Positions 26,166 to 34,519 of a stretch of 48,241 nt of DNA are shown piece by piece. Position 1 is the stretch's first letter. Every line of letters begins with the position of its first letter. Both the position numbers and the translations under genes were made by a program. The notes beneath the pieces are model-generated. The model was not told the DNA's origin. It was given only the letters and a program-made list of their open reading frames with translations, and did no database searches. This DNA comes from Deferribacterales bacterium UBA4806 (lineage in GTDB: Bacteria > Chrysiogenota > Deferribacteres > Deferribacterales > UBA228): the NCBI GenBank assembly GCA_002402635.1, contig DHGE01000170.1, positions 28,913 through 77,153 of the forward strand. Reading direction: 5' to 3'.

Positions 26166-27252
26166 ATTATCTTTAAAGTATTTTGATATATTTTTAACTA
26201 TAATATATTTTATATTGCTTGTTGTCGGTTTATTAGCTGTATATAGTGCTTCATATTCTCCAGCTGAAGGTGTTTCATCTCTTTATATTAGGCAATTCTA
26301 TTGGTTGATTTTAGGGATTATAACATATTTACTTTTCTCTATAATTAATTATAGATTTTTAATTCAATATATTTATATCTTATATATTTTAGGAGTTTTA
26401 CTGTTAATGTATGTTTTGCTGACAGGCTATATTAGTATGGGAGCGCAAAGGTGGATAGATTTTGGACCTTTTAGAATGCAGCCTTCTGAGTTCTTTAAGA
26501 TAATTTGGATTATTATGTTAGGAAGGTTATTTAGTGATTTTAATAAGGAGAAATTGGGTATAATAAAAATAGTTATTAAATCTCTTTTGTTGTTACCTCC
26601 TTTTTTGTTAGTTTTTTTGCAGCCAGATTTAGGAACAGCAGGGATTTTTGTATTAATATGGGGAGTGGTTTTATTATTCAGAGGAATAAAATTAAGAACT
26701 TTAATCACACTGATTCTTTTATCAATTATGTTATTAATTCTTGTTTGGGGTAATTTACATGATTATCAACGGGCTAGAGTTATAACCTTTATTAATCCAA
26801 CTAGTGATCCCTTTGGTTCAGGATACCATATAATTCAATCAAAAGTAGCAATAGGTTCTGGAGGTATATTTGGTAAAGGCTTTCTCAAGGGGACACAATC
26901 ACAACTTAATTTTCTTCCTGAAAAGCATACTGATTTTGTATTTTCTGTAATTTGTGAGGAGTTTGGTTTTATTGGAGGAGGAATATTAATAGTTATATTT
27001 TTAATACTCTTTTATAGAATTATTCAAATTGCTTTAATAACAAAGGAAGTTAATGCAAAAATATTATGTGTTTCTATAATGTCTTTAATTTTTCTTCAAA
27101 CATTTATAAATATGGCTATGACTGTTGGGCTAATGCCTGTTGTTGGAATTCCAATGCCTTTTATAAGCTACGGTGGGTCAGCTATGATAACATTTAGTTC
27201 TTTAATGGGTGTTATAAATTCAATTTCTATAAGAAGATTTAACAGATTATAA
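26149..27252 (+). CDS. rodA: Rod shape-determining protein RodA (SEDS glycosyltransferase)
   Basis: SEDS-family peptidoglycan polymerase working with PBP2. 367 residues with about ten membrane helices. Conserved elements include GAQRWIDFGPFRMQPSEFFK, QPDLGTA, GSGGIFGKGFLKGTQSQLNFLPEKHTDFVF (the catalytic-loop region with the ExxTDF-type end) and GMPFISYGGS-like IPMPFISYGGSAMI. ATG 26149 lies inside the end of mrdA. Confidence 0.96.
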   Translation: MFIKNKLSLKYFDIFLTIIYFILLVVGLLAVYSASYSPAEGVSSLYIRQFYWLILGIITYLLFSIINYRFLIQYIYILYILGVLLLMYVLLTGYISMGAQRWIDFGPFRMQPSEFFKIIWIIMLGRLFSDFNKEKLGIIKIVIKSLLLLPPFLLVFLQPDLGTAGIFVLIWGVVLLFRGIKLRTLITLILLSIMLLILVWGNLHDYQRARVITFINPTSDPFGSGYHIIQSKVAIGSGGIFGKGFLKGTQSQLNFLPEKHTDFVFSVICEEFGFIGGGILIVIFLILFYRIIQIALITKEVNAKILCVSIMSLIFLQTFINMAMTVGLMPVVGIPMPFISYGGSAMITFSSLMGVINSISIRRFNRL

Positions 27253-27253
27253 T

Positions 27254-29650
27254 ATGTATAATATAAAGCAGTTTTTGGAAGTTTCAAAACCATTAAGGTA
27301 TGTAGATCATGAGATAAATAGAATTGAGAAAGATATTGATGGTCTCCTTAGTATATGTTTAATTTATCCTGATCTTTATGAGATAGGCATGTCTAATTAT
27401 GGCATGCAATTGATTTATAATGAAATTAATAAATCAAAGTTTCTTTTTGCAGACAGGTTCTTTATGCCAAATTATGACGCTATAGCAAGGTTTAGTAGTG
27501 AAGTGTTTAAATCATTAGAGTATAAAAAACCAATAAATAGCTTTGATATTGTTGGTTTTTCATTACAATGTGAGCTTACTTTAACAAATATGCTCTGTAT
27601 ACTTGATAAAAGTGGAATAGGCATTCATTCTAGAAAAAGATCTGACTTGCCAATAATAGTAGCAGGAGGAAGCATCACATACAATCCCCAGCCTTTAATT
27701 GATTTTGTTGATATATTCCTAATAGGGGAGATGGAAATAAAATTCACAGAGTTATGTGAAAGCGTGTATAAATTAAATCTTAAAAAGAAAGAAGATATAT
27801 TGCATTTTTTTAACAGTTACAATTTCTGTTATGTACCTGCTATAGATGAAGGAAAAAATGTTAAAAGGCATATTAATGTTCAATTTTCAAGTAATAAAAA
27901 TTCTAATAATGATTTAATTCCATTATTTGAAATAATTCATGATAGATTACTTATTGAAGCAGTTAGAGGCTGTACCAATGGATGTAGATTTTGTCAGGCA
28001 GGATATATATATAGGCCGTTGAGAGAAAAGAATATAACTCACCTTGCACAAGAGGCTTATTCTAAGATAAATAAAACTGGTTATTTAAATTGTACCTTTT
28101 TGTCCCTATCTATTTCTGATTACTCTAAATTAGGTAATTTTATTGCCTTGGTAAGAGATATTTCAGAGCAAACAGATACTGCCATTTCATTACCTTCTAT
28201 TCGTGCGGACTTATTAGATAGTGCATTGCTAGATAATACTTCTATTATCAAGAAAAGCGGTTTTACTATTGCTGCTGAAGCTGGAAGTGAATCTTTAAGA
28301 AGATCTATTAATAAAAATATAAGTAATGAAAACTTGATTTATTTAATTGAAGAAGCCGCTAAGAAGGGCTTAGATTCCGTAAAGATATATTTTATGATTG
28401 GACTTCCATTTGAGACAGAAAAAGACATCATAAGTATTGTTGAACTAGTTAATGAGTTAAAGAAAAGAGGAAAGTCAATTAATCAAAATATAACTTTCAC
28501 TATATCTATATCAAATTTTGTACCTAAAGCTTTTACTCCATTTCAATGGGTTAAGCAGGCTGATCGTGAATATCTCTTAGACAAACAGGATTATTTACGA
28601 AAATCATTAAAAAGATTACATGTTAATATAAAATTTCATAATATAGAGCAGAGTATAATAGAGGGTATTATTTCAAGGGGTGATAGAAGTGTTGGCAAAA
28701 TTATCGAGAAAGCCTATAGGAATGGTTGTATCTTAGATGAGTGGAAAGAGCATTTTGATTTTAATAGATGGCTATCTGCTTTTGATGATAACAATGTTGA
28801 CTATAAAAAATATCTAGACAAAACTTTTGAAATAGATAGTAGGCTGCCTTGGGATTTTATTGATATTGGAGTTGAAAAGTGTTTTTTTGCAGACGAGTAT
28901 AGTAAGTCAGAAAAGTCTTTAAATACTATTAATTGTGCCAAAAATAATTGTAATAAATGTGGAGTTTGTGATTTTAAAAGTGTTAAAAATGTTCTATCTG
29001 AGAAATATGAGAATTTTCCAAACATATTTACTAAAAAAATGAATGATGGAAAGTTAGTATATAAGATAAATTTTAGAAAAACTGATGTAGCAATATTGTT
29101 ATCGGCACTTGATGTGTGCCGGTTATTTCCAATGATATTAAGATCTTTAGGTGTACAATTACTATTTAGTAAAGGCTTTCATAAGTTGCCAAAAATAAAT
29201 TATATATTTCCATTACCTTTAGGTGTAGATGGTGAAAATGAGATCTTAATAATAGAGGTTGGAAAATTATTGAATATTGAAGAATTAAAACATCAATTTA
29301 ATAGTAAAATACATTGTGGTTTGCATATTAACAATATTTTTCATATAGAAGCTTTTAAAGTTGAAAGCGCGATAGCAACTTACAGGTTTGATGTAAATTT
29401 ATTTAGTAATTTTACAAAATTAATGAATTCAAAATGTAATTATTATGTAAAATTAAATAAAAAAAATGAGAATAAGACTGTTAGTCTAAAGGAGTATCTA
29501 ATTGGCTATGGAGATAATAAAGTAACAGTTAAAATAAACAATGGAGGTACTATTAATTTTGTTGATTTTTTTAAATATTGGAATTATTATAATACTAACT
29601 CTTTAATTGTAAGAGAGTTAATTAAAATAAATGAGGAAGGATATGTTTAA
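27254..29650 (+). CDS. Two-domain radical SAM protein (TIGR03960) with C-terminal DUF2344
   Basis: A 798-residue fusion. N-terminal about 200 residues form the family's B12-binding-like region (LIYPDLYEIGMSNYGMQLIY). The radical SAM core carries CTNGCRFC, with C240, C244 and C247 for the [4Fe-4S] cluster that cleaves S-adenosylmethionine. The C-terminal part (about 595-798; YKINFRKTDVAILLSALDVCR, SKGFHKLPKI) is the DUF2344/TIGR03936 domain, sometimes a separate gene. The substrate is unknown; in many genomes the family lies beside the rod operon and RNase G, and here it directly follows rodA. There is no Shine-Dalgarno at ATG 27254, so it is probably coupled to rodA two bases upstream. A Cys cluster near 558-577 (CAKNNCNKCGVC) may bind metal. 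Confidence 0.9.
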   Translation: MYNIKQFLEVSKPLRYVDHEINRIEKDIDGLLSICLIYPDLYEIGMSNYGMQLIYNEINKSKFLFADRFFMPNYDAIARFSSEVFKSLEYKKPINSFDIVGFSLQCELTLTNMLCILDKSGIGIHSRKRSDLPIIVAGGSITYNPQPLIDFVDIFLIGEMEIKFTELCESVYKLNLKKKEDILHFFNSYNFCYVPAIDEGKNVKRHINVQFSSNKNSNNDLIPLFEIIHDRLLIEAVRGCTNGCRFCQAGYIYRPLREKNITHLAQEAYSKINKTGYLNCTFLSLSISDYSKLGNFIALVRDISEQTDTAISLPSIRADLLDSALLDNTSIIKKSGFTIAAEAGSESLRRSINKNISNENLIYLIEEAAKKGLDSVKIYFMIGLPFETEKDIISIVELVNELKKRGKSINQNITFTISISNFVPKAFTPFQWVKQADREYLLDKQDYLRKSLKRLHVNIKFHNIEQSIIEGIISRGDRSVGKIIEKAYRNGCILDEWKEHFDFNRWLSAFDDNNVDYKKYLDKTFEIDSRLPWDFIDIGVEKCFFADEYSKSEKSLNTINCAKNNCNKCGVCDFKSVKNVLSEKYENFPNIFTKKMNDGKLVYKINFRKTDVAILLSALDVCRLFPMILRSLGVQLLFSKGFHKLPKINYIFPLPLGVDGENEILIIEVGKLLNIEELKHQFNSKIHCGLHINNIFHIEAFKVESAIATYRFDVNLFSNFTKLMNSKCNYYVKLNKKNENKTVSLKEYLIGYGDNKVTVKINNGGTINFVDFFKYWNYYNTNSLIVRELIKINEEGYV

Positions 29651-30050
29651 AGAAAAGGCCGTAGAAGCATTAAGAAATTCTGGATTAAAAATAACCAAAC
29701 CTAGATTATGGATTGTTGAATATCTCGATGGGAATAAAAACCATCCTACTGCGATAGATATTTTCCAAGAAGTTAGAAGAGAAGATAAGGATTTTTCTTT
29801 TGCAACTGTTTATAATACCTTAGATATTTTAGTAAAGGAAGGAATTATAAAACAAATTAAAACAGAGGAAAAAAGTTGTAGGTATGATCCAAATACAGGG
29901 TTGCATGGGCATTTTTATTGTAAAAACTGTGGAAAGTTGTTTGATGTTGATTTAAAGCAGACAAACTTTTTAGATGAAACCATATCTTTCGGGAAAGTAG
30001 AAGATTATGAAATAAAATTCTATGGGATCTGTAATAGTTGTATAAATTAA
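29643..30050 (+). CDS. Fur-family regulator, PerR-like
   Basis: Metal-dependent winged-helix repressor. Recognition-helix region FSFATVYNTLDILVKEGI (about residues 51-68). Structural zinc site C93/C96 and C130/C133. Candidate regulatory metal ligands H34, D82, H88, H90 and D101 correspond to the PerR set, where the last aspartate favours a PerR-type site. 135 residues. ATG 29643 is chosen because GAGGAAGG lies six bases before it; an ATG 12 bases earlier would put that site inside the gene. It overlaps the radical SAM gene by eight bases. The peroxidase promoter at 8165-8200 is a possible target. Fur or Zur function is not excluded. Confidence 0.85.
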   Translation: MFKEKAVEALRNSGLKITKPRLWIVEYLDGNKNHPTAIDIFQEVRREDKDFSFATVYNTLDILVKEGIIKQIKTEEKSCRYDPNTGLHGHFYCKNCGKLFDVDLKQTNFLDETISFGKVEDYEIKFYGICNSCIN

Positions 30051-30838
30051 ATGAATTAAAGAGATATTATGAAGATTTATATAAAAAATATAATAATACT
30101 ACATATATTACTTCAGATCCAATAGCTTTGGTATATAAAGTCAAAGGCAATAAAGAATTTGTTGCCTTTGTTTCGTCGCTTTTTTCTTATGGCAAGGTAG
30201 AAAATATACAAAGGTTTCTTTCAAATTTTTTTTTTCATTATGGTAACAATCCATATAATATAGTTTTAAATTCAAAAAATTCTAATTTATACTATAGATT
30301 TCAGAAAACAGAAGATATAAAAATACTTGTTGAATTGATTACCTATATTTATAAAAACTATGGAAGTTTAGAAAAATTGTTTTTGAAATTTTCATATATT
30401 TTAGAGGATGCTTTTATAAAATTTAGTAAATTTGCTATTGATTTTGGAAAACAAAGGGGAGCTCACAGAGGATATTTTAATTTATTTCCCGTTGGTGAAG
30501 GCCTATATTCAAAAAGATTGAATATGTTTTTGAGATGGATGATAAGAAAAGATAATATTGACCTTGGTTTATGGAATAGTTATAAAGCTTCTGAGCTGAA
30601 ATTTCCTATGGACACACATATTATGAAATTTGCAATAACACATAATATAATAAGTAGTAGACAGAATAGTATTAGTAATGTCAACAAAATAACTGATTAT
30701 TTTAAAAAGTTTTCATATAATGATCCCGTAAAGTATGACTTTGCAATAACACGTCAGGCAATGCTTTTCAACTGTACATTTAAAAGAGAAGATAAATGTA
30801 ATTTTTGTATAGATAATAATAAGTGTCTGTTTTGTTGA
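30038..30838 (+). CDS. DUF2400 / TIGR02757 family protein, EndoIII-like signatures
   Basis: A 266-residue protein of the uncharacterised TIGR02757 family (start region with ITSDPIALVYK, then LFSYGKVENI and LNMFLRWMIRKDNIDLGLW). Two features recall HhH-GPD DNA glycosylases: PMDTHIMKFA (D192) looks like the catalytic VDTHIFR-type motif of endonuclease III, and the C-terminal C246-x7-C254-x2-C257-x5-C263 resembles its [4Fe-4S] loop C-x6-C-x2-C-x5-C, with an additional C266. A DNA base-repair role is inference. The start is TTG 30038, overlapping the Fur-family gene by 13 bases; no strong Shine-Dalgarno is visible. Confidence 0.82.
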   Translation: MYKLNELKRYYEDLYKKYNNTTYITSDPIALVYKVKGNKEFVAFVSSLFSYGKVENIQRFLSNFFFHYGNNPYNIVLNSKNSNLYYRFQKTEDIKILVELITYIYKNYGSLEKLFLKFSYILEDAFIKFSKFAIDFGKQRGAHRGYFNLFPVGEGLYSKRLNMFLRWMIRKDNIDLGLWNSYKASELKFPMDTHIMKFAITHNIISSRQNSISNVNKITDYFKKFSYNDPVKYDFAITRQAMLFNCTFKREDKCNFCIDNNKCLFC

Positions 30839-30862
30839 CAAGTTAAACAAAATAAATATATT
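30835..30862 (+). promoter_or_regulatory. Predicted promoter of trxA
   Basis: Perfect TTGACA (30835-30840) overlapping the previous stop codon, 16 bases, TATATT (30857-30862). Start near 30869. Confidence 0.6.
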
Positions 30863-30891
30863 AAATTTTAATATAATCTTCGGGGGTTGTT

Positions 30892-31215
30892 ATGGCATTA
30901 GTAGTTAAAGAAGAGAATTTTGAAACAGAAGTATTGAAAAGTGATGTACCAGTGCTAGTTGATTTTTGGGCTGAGTGGTGTGGACCTTGTAAGATGCTAT
31001 CACCTACAATAGAACAATTGTCAAAGGACTTTGAGGGAAAGGCTAAAGTTGTTAAAATAAATGTTGATGAAAACCAAAATTTAGCTGCTAAATATGGAAT
31101 AATGAGTATTCCAACTATTATTATTTTTAAAGATGGAAAAATTGTTGAACAATTTATTGGAGCCCAAGCTAAAAGTGTTTATGATGAAGCATTAAAGAAA
31201 TATATGTTGTCTTAA
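30892..31215 (+). CDS. trxA: Thioredoxin
   Basis: Cytoplasmic disulfide reductase of 107 residues. Active site WCGPC with C30 and C33, the conserved DFWAEW before it, cis-proline loop SIPT (about 74-77) and C-terminal GA-Q-K. A G-rich ribosome-binding site (GGGGG, 30881-30886) precedes ATG 30892. It has its own promoter and is followed 17 bases later by the FmdB-type gene, so the two are probably co-transcribed. Confidence 0.97.
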   Translation: MALVVKEENFETEVLKSDVPVLVDFWAEWCGPCKMLSPTIEQLSKDFEGKAKVVKINVDENQNLAAKYGIMSIPTIIIFKDGKIVEQFIGAQAKSVYDEALKKYMLS

Positions 31216-31232
31216 TTTGAGAGGAAACTGGT

Positions 31233-31442
31233 ATGCCAATATTTGAATATAAATGTAATAAATGCAATAATAAGTTTAAGAAGCTAGTTAGCACAGTTAA
31301 TACAGATGTTTTTTGTCCATGCTGCAAAGGACATGAAGTGAAGAAACTATTTTCCATTTTTGCTACTTCTGGTACATCATCAGGGAAAGGGTCATCTTGT
31401 AGTGGATGTTCCTCATCTTCATGTACCAGTTGTGGCCACTAG
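31233..31442 (+). CDS. FmdB-type zinc-ribbon protein
   Basis: A 69-residue small protein of the FmdB/CxxC_CxxC_SSSS family. MPIFEYKC is the canonical start. C8/C11 and C28/C31 form a zinc ribbon, and the tail is Gly/Ser/Cys-rich (CSGCSSSSCTSC), which is why the family is named SSSS. The function is unknown; 'regulatory protein FmdB' comes from one early methylotroph study. GAGGAA precedes ATG 31233. Confidence 0.9.
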   Translation: MPIFEYKCNKCNNKFKKLVSTVNTDVFCPCCKGHEVKKLFSIFATSGTSSGKGSSCSGCSSSSCTSCGH

Positions 31443-31531
31443 TGCATTTGGCTATATTAATAATCAAGAGGTCAATATGGTAGTTATACATATTTACTCC
31501 TTGTATTTATATAAATTTAGTTAGGTGAGGC

Positions 31532-32020
31532 ATGAAAGGAATATTTTTAATTATAATTATTATGCTATTTACTTTGAACATATCTATGGCTGGAGAAAGT
31601 GAAAAAGATGTTTATGGATACTGGAAAAGCTTTAATATGAGAACAAAGAAACCTGAGGCGATTGTTAAAATATATGAAAGAGACAAAAAATTATATGGGA
31701 AGGTCGTAAAACTTCTTCCTGCAAAAATAAAGGAATTAAAAGATATGGGCGAATACCCTCCATTATGCAAAAAATGCCCTGGTGAATTCAAAAATAAGCC
31801 AATCATAGGGTTAGATTTTATTAATGACTTAAAAAAGGAAGATGGTTTATGGAAAGATGGAAAAATATTGGATCCAGAGACAGGTAAGATTTATGACGTT
31901 TATATATATTTAGATAAAAAGAACCAGGATATTTTAAAAGTCAAAGGATGTATTTTCAAGCCTTTATGTAGAACGCAGAGTTGGGAAAGAATATCAGAAG
32001 ATGACTATACAAGTAATTAA
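31532..32020 (+). CDS. Exported DUF2147 protein
   Basis: A 162-residue protein with a signal peptide (about 1-20, cleavage after MAG or nearby) and the DUF2147 pattern: YGYWKSFN near the mature start, VKIYERDKKLYGKVVKLLP, CKKCPGEFKNKPIIGLDFI, and LKVKGCIFKPLCRTQSWERI. Two CxxC-like Cys pairs may form disulfides in the periplasm. The molecular function is unknown. GGTGAGG precedes ATG 31532. It converges on the DUF805 gene with a ten-base gap. Confidence 0.88.
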   Translation: MKGIFLIIIIMLFTLNISMAGESEKDVYGYWKSFNMRTKKPEAIVKIYERDKKLYGKVVKLLPAKIKELKDMGEYPPLCKKCPGEFKNKPIIGLDFINDLKKEDGLWKDGKILDPETGKIYDVYIYLDKKNQDILKVKGCIFKPLCRTQSWERISEDDYTSN

Positions 32021-32030
32021 TTGTGTCAAA

Positions 32031-32567
32031 TTAGTTTTGTACCTTTTCATCAGATAATCCAACATTTATACGCCCCTTTTTAAAACCTAAATGTATGCAA
32101 AGATATATAAATAATATAAATTCAATAGTTGAAGTTATGTATATAAAATAATTTATATACATTATAGTTGATGCTGCGATGCTAATATTTGTAAGACCAA
32201 GTGTAGAGCCGTATATATAAAAAGCCTGCACAAAGGAGGCACATAAAATTAGAATGGAAATAAAAAAAGTAATATATACAGTAATACCTTTTTCGTTGAG
32301 ATCATGACTTCTTTTTACACCTAAAGCCAAAAATATCCAGTTTAATAGAAGTGACATAAGTAAAAATAAAATAATAAAACCTTTATAATATTCAAAAATA
32401 TCAAATATAGGTACATCGACCCTATTCATAAGATATTCAGTTAAAACAAAAAAGGCGGCAAAACAAATTAATAAGAATAAAAGTAGAACTATTGTAGAAT
32501 ATAACCATAATTCTTTTCTACTGATGCTTCCCTTAAGTGAAAATAATATTTTAAATACTTTGTACAT
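32031..32567 (-). CDS. DUF805 family membrane protein
   Basis: A 178-residue inner-membrane protein with about four helices. The start LFSLKGSISRKELWLY matches the DUF805 opening (F-x-G-R-x-S-R-x-E-F/Y-W) and VKRSHDLNEKG matches the R-x-H-D-x-x-x-x-G loop. The C-terminal GRINVG corresponds to the usual GxxGxNxYG-like ending but is shorter. The function is unknown. AAAGGAGGG lies seven bases before ATG 32567. Upstream on the same strand is the decayed region 32582-33109. Confidence 0.8.
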   Translation of the reverse strand: MYKVFKILFSLKGSISRKELWLYSTIVLLLFLLICFAAFFVLTEYLMNRVDVPIFDIFEYYKGFIILFLLMSLLLNWIFLALGVKRSHDLNEKGITVYITFFISILILCASFVQAFYIYGSTLGLTNISIAASTIMYINYFIYITSTIEFILFIYLCIHLGFKKGRINVGLSDEKVQN

Positions 32568-32581
32568 TATAAACCCTCCTT

Positions 32582-32746
32582 TTAGGATATATTGTTGTTT
32601 TCTATTCTTTGATTGTCATTATATACATAAAGCAAATTATTTTTATATATTATATCGAAAATATGTCCTTTATATTTTACTCCTTTTACGGTTGAGTTAC
32701 CAAATGGCGTTATCTTTAGTTTTTTATTATCAACTAATTTAGATTT
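32582..32746 (-). pseudogene. Coding remnant upstream of the DUF805 gene
   Basis: On the minus strand this stretch reads about 54 codons (KSKLVDNKKLKITPFG, then KGHIFDIIYKNNLLYVYN) that look like the C-terminal end of a real protein, but it begins right after an in-frame stop (32747-32749) and has no start codon or ribosome-binding site. I do not recognise the family. It could be the 3' end of the same broken gene as 32810-33109 or of a different one. The stretch 32747-32809 between them shows nothing recognisable. Confidence 0.4.
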
Positions 32747-32809
32747 TTAAGGGCCTTATCTGGGGATTTACTGGTCCTTTGGCACCTAGATAGCTAGATC
32801 GAATCTGAA

Positions 32810-33109
32810 TTAAAAACTAATATCAATGGTACTTTCATTTTTATTAGTAAAAGGTATGAAATTATATCTTTGGAAAATTGCATTAGTTAAATTGTCAATG
32901 TTTGTAATTCATTATTTATTTATATTGAGATTAGAATCGGATTTTGCCATTAAATATTTGTTGCCAAAATCATAGGATATTAACTTTTCAGGGTTTTTTA
33001 TAGTAATCGTATCAAATTTATTTTCGAAATCTAATTGTTCAGTTTTTGCAGTGGTATCGAAGAATACTATATATAGTATGGATAGAAGCAGAATATGTAA
33101 AGTTTTCAT
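32810..33109 (-). pseudogene. Small exported protein gene interrupted by stops
   Basis: ATG 33109 with AAGGA nine bases upstream opens a 65-codon frame with a signal peptide (MKTLHILLLSILYIVFF) and a hydrophilic rest, ended by tandem stops (TAA TGA, 32914-32909). The same frame then continues open for 33 more codons (ITNIDNLTNAIFQRYNFIPF onward) to a stop at 32810. This looks like one gene broken by stop codons, although the first part could still be expressed as a short exported peptide. A promoter is predicted at 33134-33162. No family is recognised. Confidence 0.4.
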
Positions 33110-33133
33110 TTATTGCTATCCTTTAGAATAAAT

Positions 33134-33162
33134 ATTATAATAATTTATAGTAAATGTATAAA
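33134..33162 (-). promoter_or_regulatory. Predicted promoter of the interrupted exported-protein gene
   Basis: On the minus strand TTTATA (33162-33157), 17 bases, TATAAT (33139-33134); start near 33127, 18 bases before the start codon. Confidence 0.4.
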
Positions 33163-33181
33163 GTGAAAATTACAATCTCAT

Positions 33182-34432
33182 TTATAAATTACTAAAATCG
33201 AGTGTAGCAAAATAGTCTTCAATTGTTTCTGCTCTTCTGATAAGCTGGACATCACCATTTTCTTTTAATAGCAACTCAGCAGATCTTAATTTGCCATTAT
33301 AATTAAATCCCATTGCATGCCCATGGGCACCTGTGTCATGAATGACGAGAATATCTCCAATTTCAATTTCAGGGAGTTTTCTATTTATAGCAAATTTATC
33401 ATTATTTTCGCAGAGAGAACCAACGACGTCATAAACATTATCACATGGAAGTTTTTCTTTGCCTAAAACTGTTATGTGATGGTAAGCCCCATAAATTGCA
33501 GGCCTCATCAAATTGGCCATATTAGCGTCAACACCAATATAATTTCTATATGTATTTTTTTTGTGTATAACCTTTGTTATAAGATATCCATGGGGACCTG
33601 TGATCATCCTTCCATTTTCCATATAAATTTTCAGTGAATCTAAAGGAGAGTTTTTAATCTTTTTATTGTATATTTTTTCTATATTTTGAGAAACATATTC
33701 AATATCTACTTCATTATCTTCTGGCTTATAGGGAATACCTATACCTCCACCAATATTCATAAATTCAAATTTAATTTTTAATTCTCTGTAAATTTCAATG
33801 ATTAAGTCAATTAACATATCTGCAGTTTCAATAAAATAATCAGGATTTAGTTCGTTGGAGGCAACCATTGTATGAATACCAAATCTTTTTACATTTTTTT
33901 CCTTCATTATTTTGTATGCTTCAAACATCTGTTTCTTAGTTAAACCATATTTTGATTCCTCTGGTTTGCCAATAATTGCATTTCCAGTTTTTATAGATCC
34001 CGGATTATATCTAAATGAAATTATATTAGGAATACCTGCCTCTTTTTCAAGTATTTCAATGTGTGTAATATCGTCTAAATTTATTATAGCTCCCAATTTA
34101 TATGCTTTTTTAAATTCATTATATGGAGTATCGTTTGATGTAAACATGATGTTTTCTCCAGTTATTTCTACTTTTTCACTTAATATTAATTCTGGTAAGC
34201 TTGAGCAGTCTGTCCCAAAGTTTTCTTCTTTTAAAATTTTTAAAATATAAGGGTTGGGTAAAGCTTTAACTGCAAAATACTCTTTAAATCCCTTGTTCCA
34301 TGAAAAGGCACTATTTAATTTTTTTGCTGTGTTCCTAATGCCTTTTTCATCATAAATGTGAAATGGAGTAGGATATTTAGAAATTATTTTTTCAATAAAA
34401 TTTTTAGTAAAAGGGATTGTTTTTTCTACCAT
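33182..34432 (-). CDS. lysA: Diaminopimelate decarboxylase-like PLP enzyme
   Basis: Fold-type III PLP decarboxylase that probably converts meso-diaminopimelate to lysine. The PLP lysine is K56 in EYFAVKALPNP. Further family elements are the glycine loop NIGGGIGIPYKP, the PLP-phosphate/substrate motif YMENGRMITGPHG, the active-site cysteine in VGSLCENNDKF, and HDTGAHGHAMGFNYNG near the end, as in LysA. 416 residues. AAAGGTGA precedes ATG 34432. Other group IV decarboxylases (carboxynorspermidine, arginine type) share the fold, so the substrate is likely but not proven. It is divergent from priA; a 16-base palindrome lies over its promoter. Confidence 0.85.
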   Translation of the reverse strand: MVEKTIPFTKNFIEKIISKYPTPFHIYDEKGIRNTAKKLNSAFSWNKGFKEYFAVKALPNPYILKILKEENFGTDCSSLPELILSEKVEITGENIMFTSNDTPYNEFKKAYKLGAIINLDDITHIEILEKEAGIPNIISFRYNPGSIKTGNAIIGKPEESKYGLTKKQMFEAYKIMKEKNVKRFGIHTMVASNELNPDYFIETADMLIDLIIEIYRELKIKFEFMNIGGGIGIPYKPEDNEVDIEYVSQNIEKIYNKKIKNSPLDSLKIYMENGRMITGPHGYLITKVIHKKNTYRNYIGVDANMANLMRPAIYGAYHHITVLGKEKLPCDNVYDVVGSLCENNDKFAINRKLPEIEIGDILVIHDTGAHGHAMGFNYNGKLRSAELLLKENGDVQLIRRAETIEDYFATLDFSNL

Positions 34433-34462
34433 CTTTTCACCTTTGTAATTATTTATTTTTGT

Positions 34463-34491
34463 ATTATTATGAATTCATAATGAAATTTCAA
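34463..34491 (-). promoter_or_regulatory. Predicted promoter of the lysA-like gene
   Basis: On the minus strand TTGAAA (34491-34486), 17 bases, AATAAT (34468-34463). Confidence 0.45.
34466..34481. promoter_or_regulatory. 16-base perfect palindrome, candidate operator between lysA and priA
   Basis: ATTATGAATTCATAAT is a perfect inverted repeat. It covers the spacer and part of the -10 of the lysA-like promoter and lies 39 bases before the priA start. Confidence 0.4.
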
Positions 34492-34519
34492 TAACTATTA
34501 AACTAATAAGAGCATTTTT

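Noticed and set aside
33064..33079. ATACTATATATAGTAT palindrome
   Set aside because: It falls inside the signal-peptide codons of the interrupted gene and is low complexity; there is no promoter nearby at the right place.
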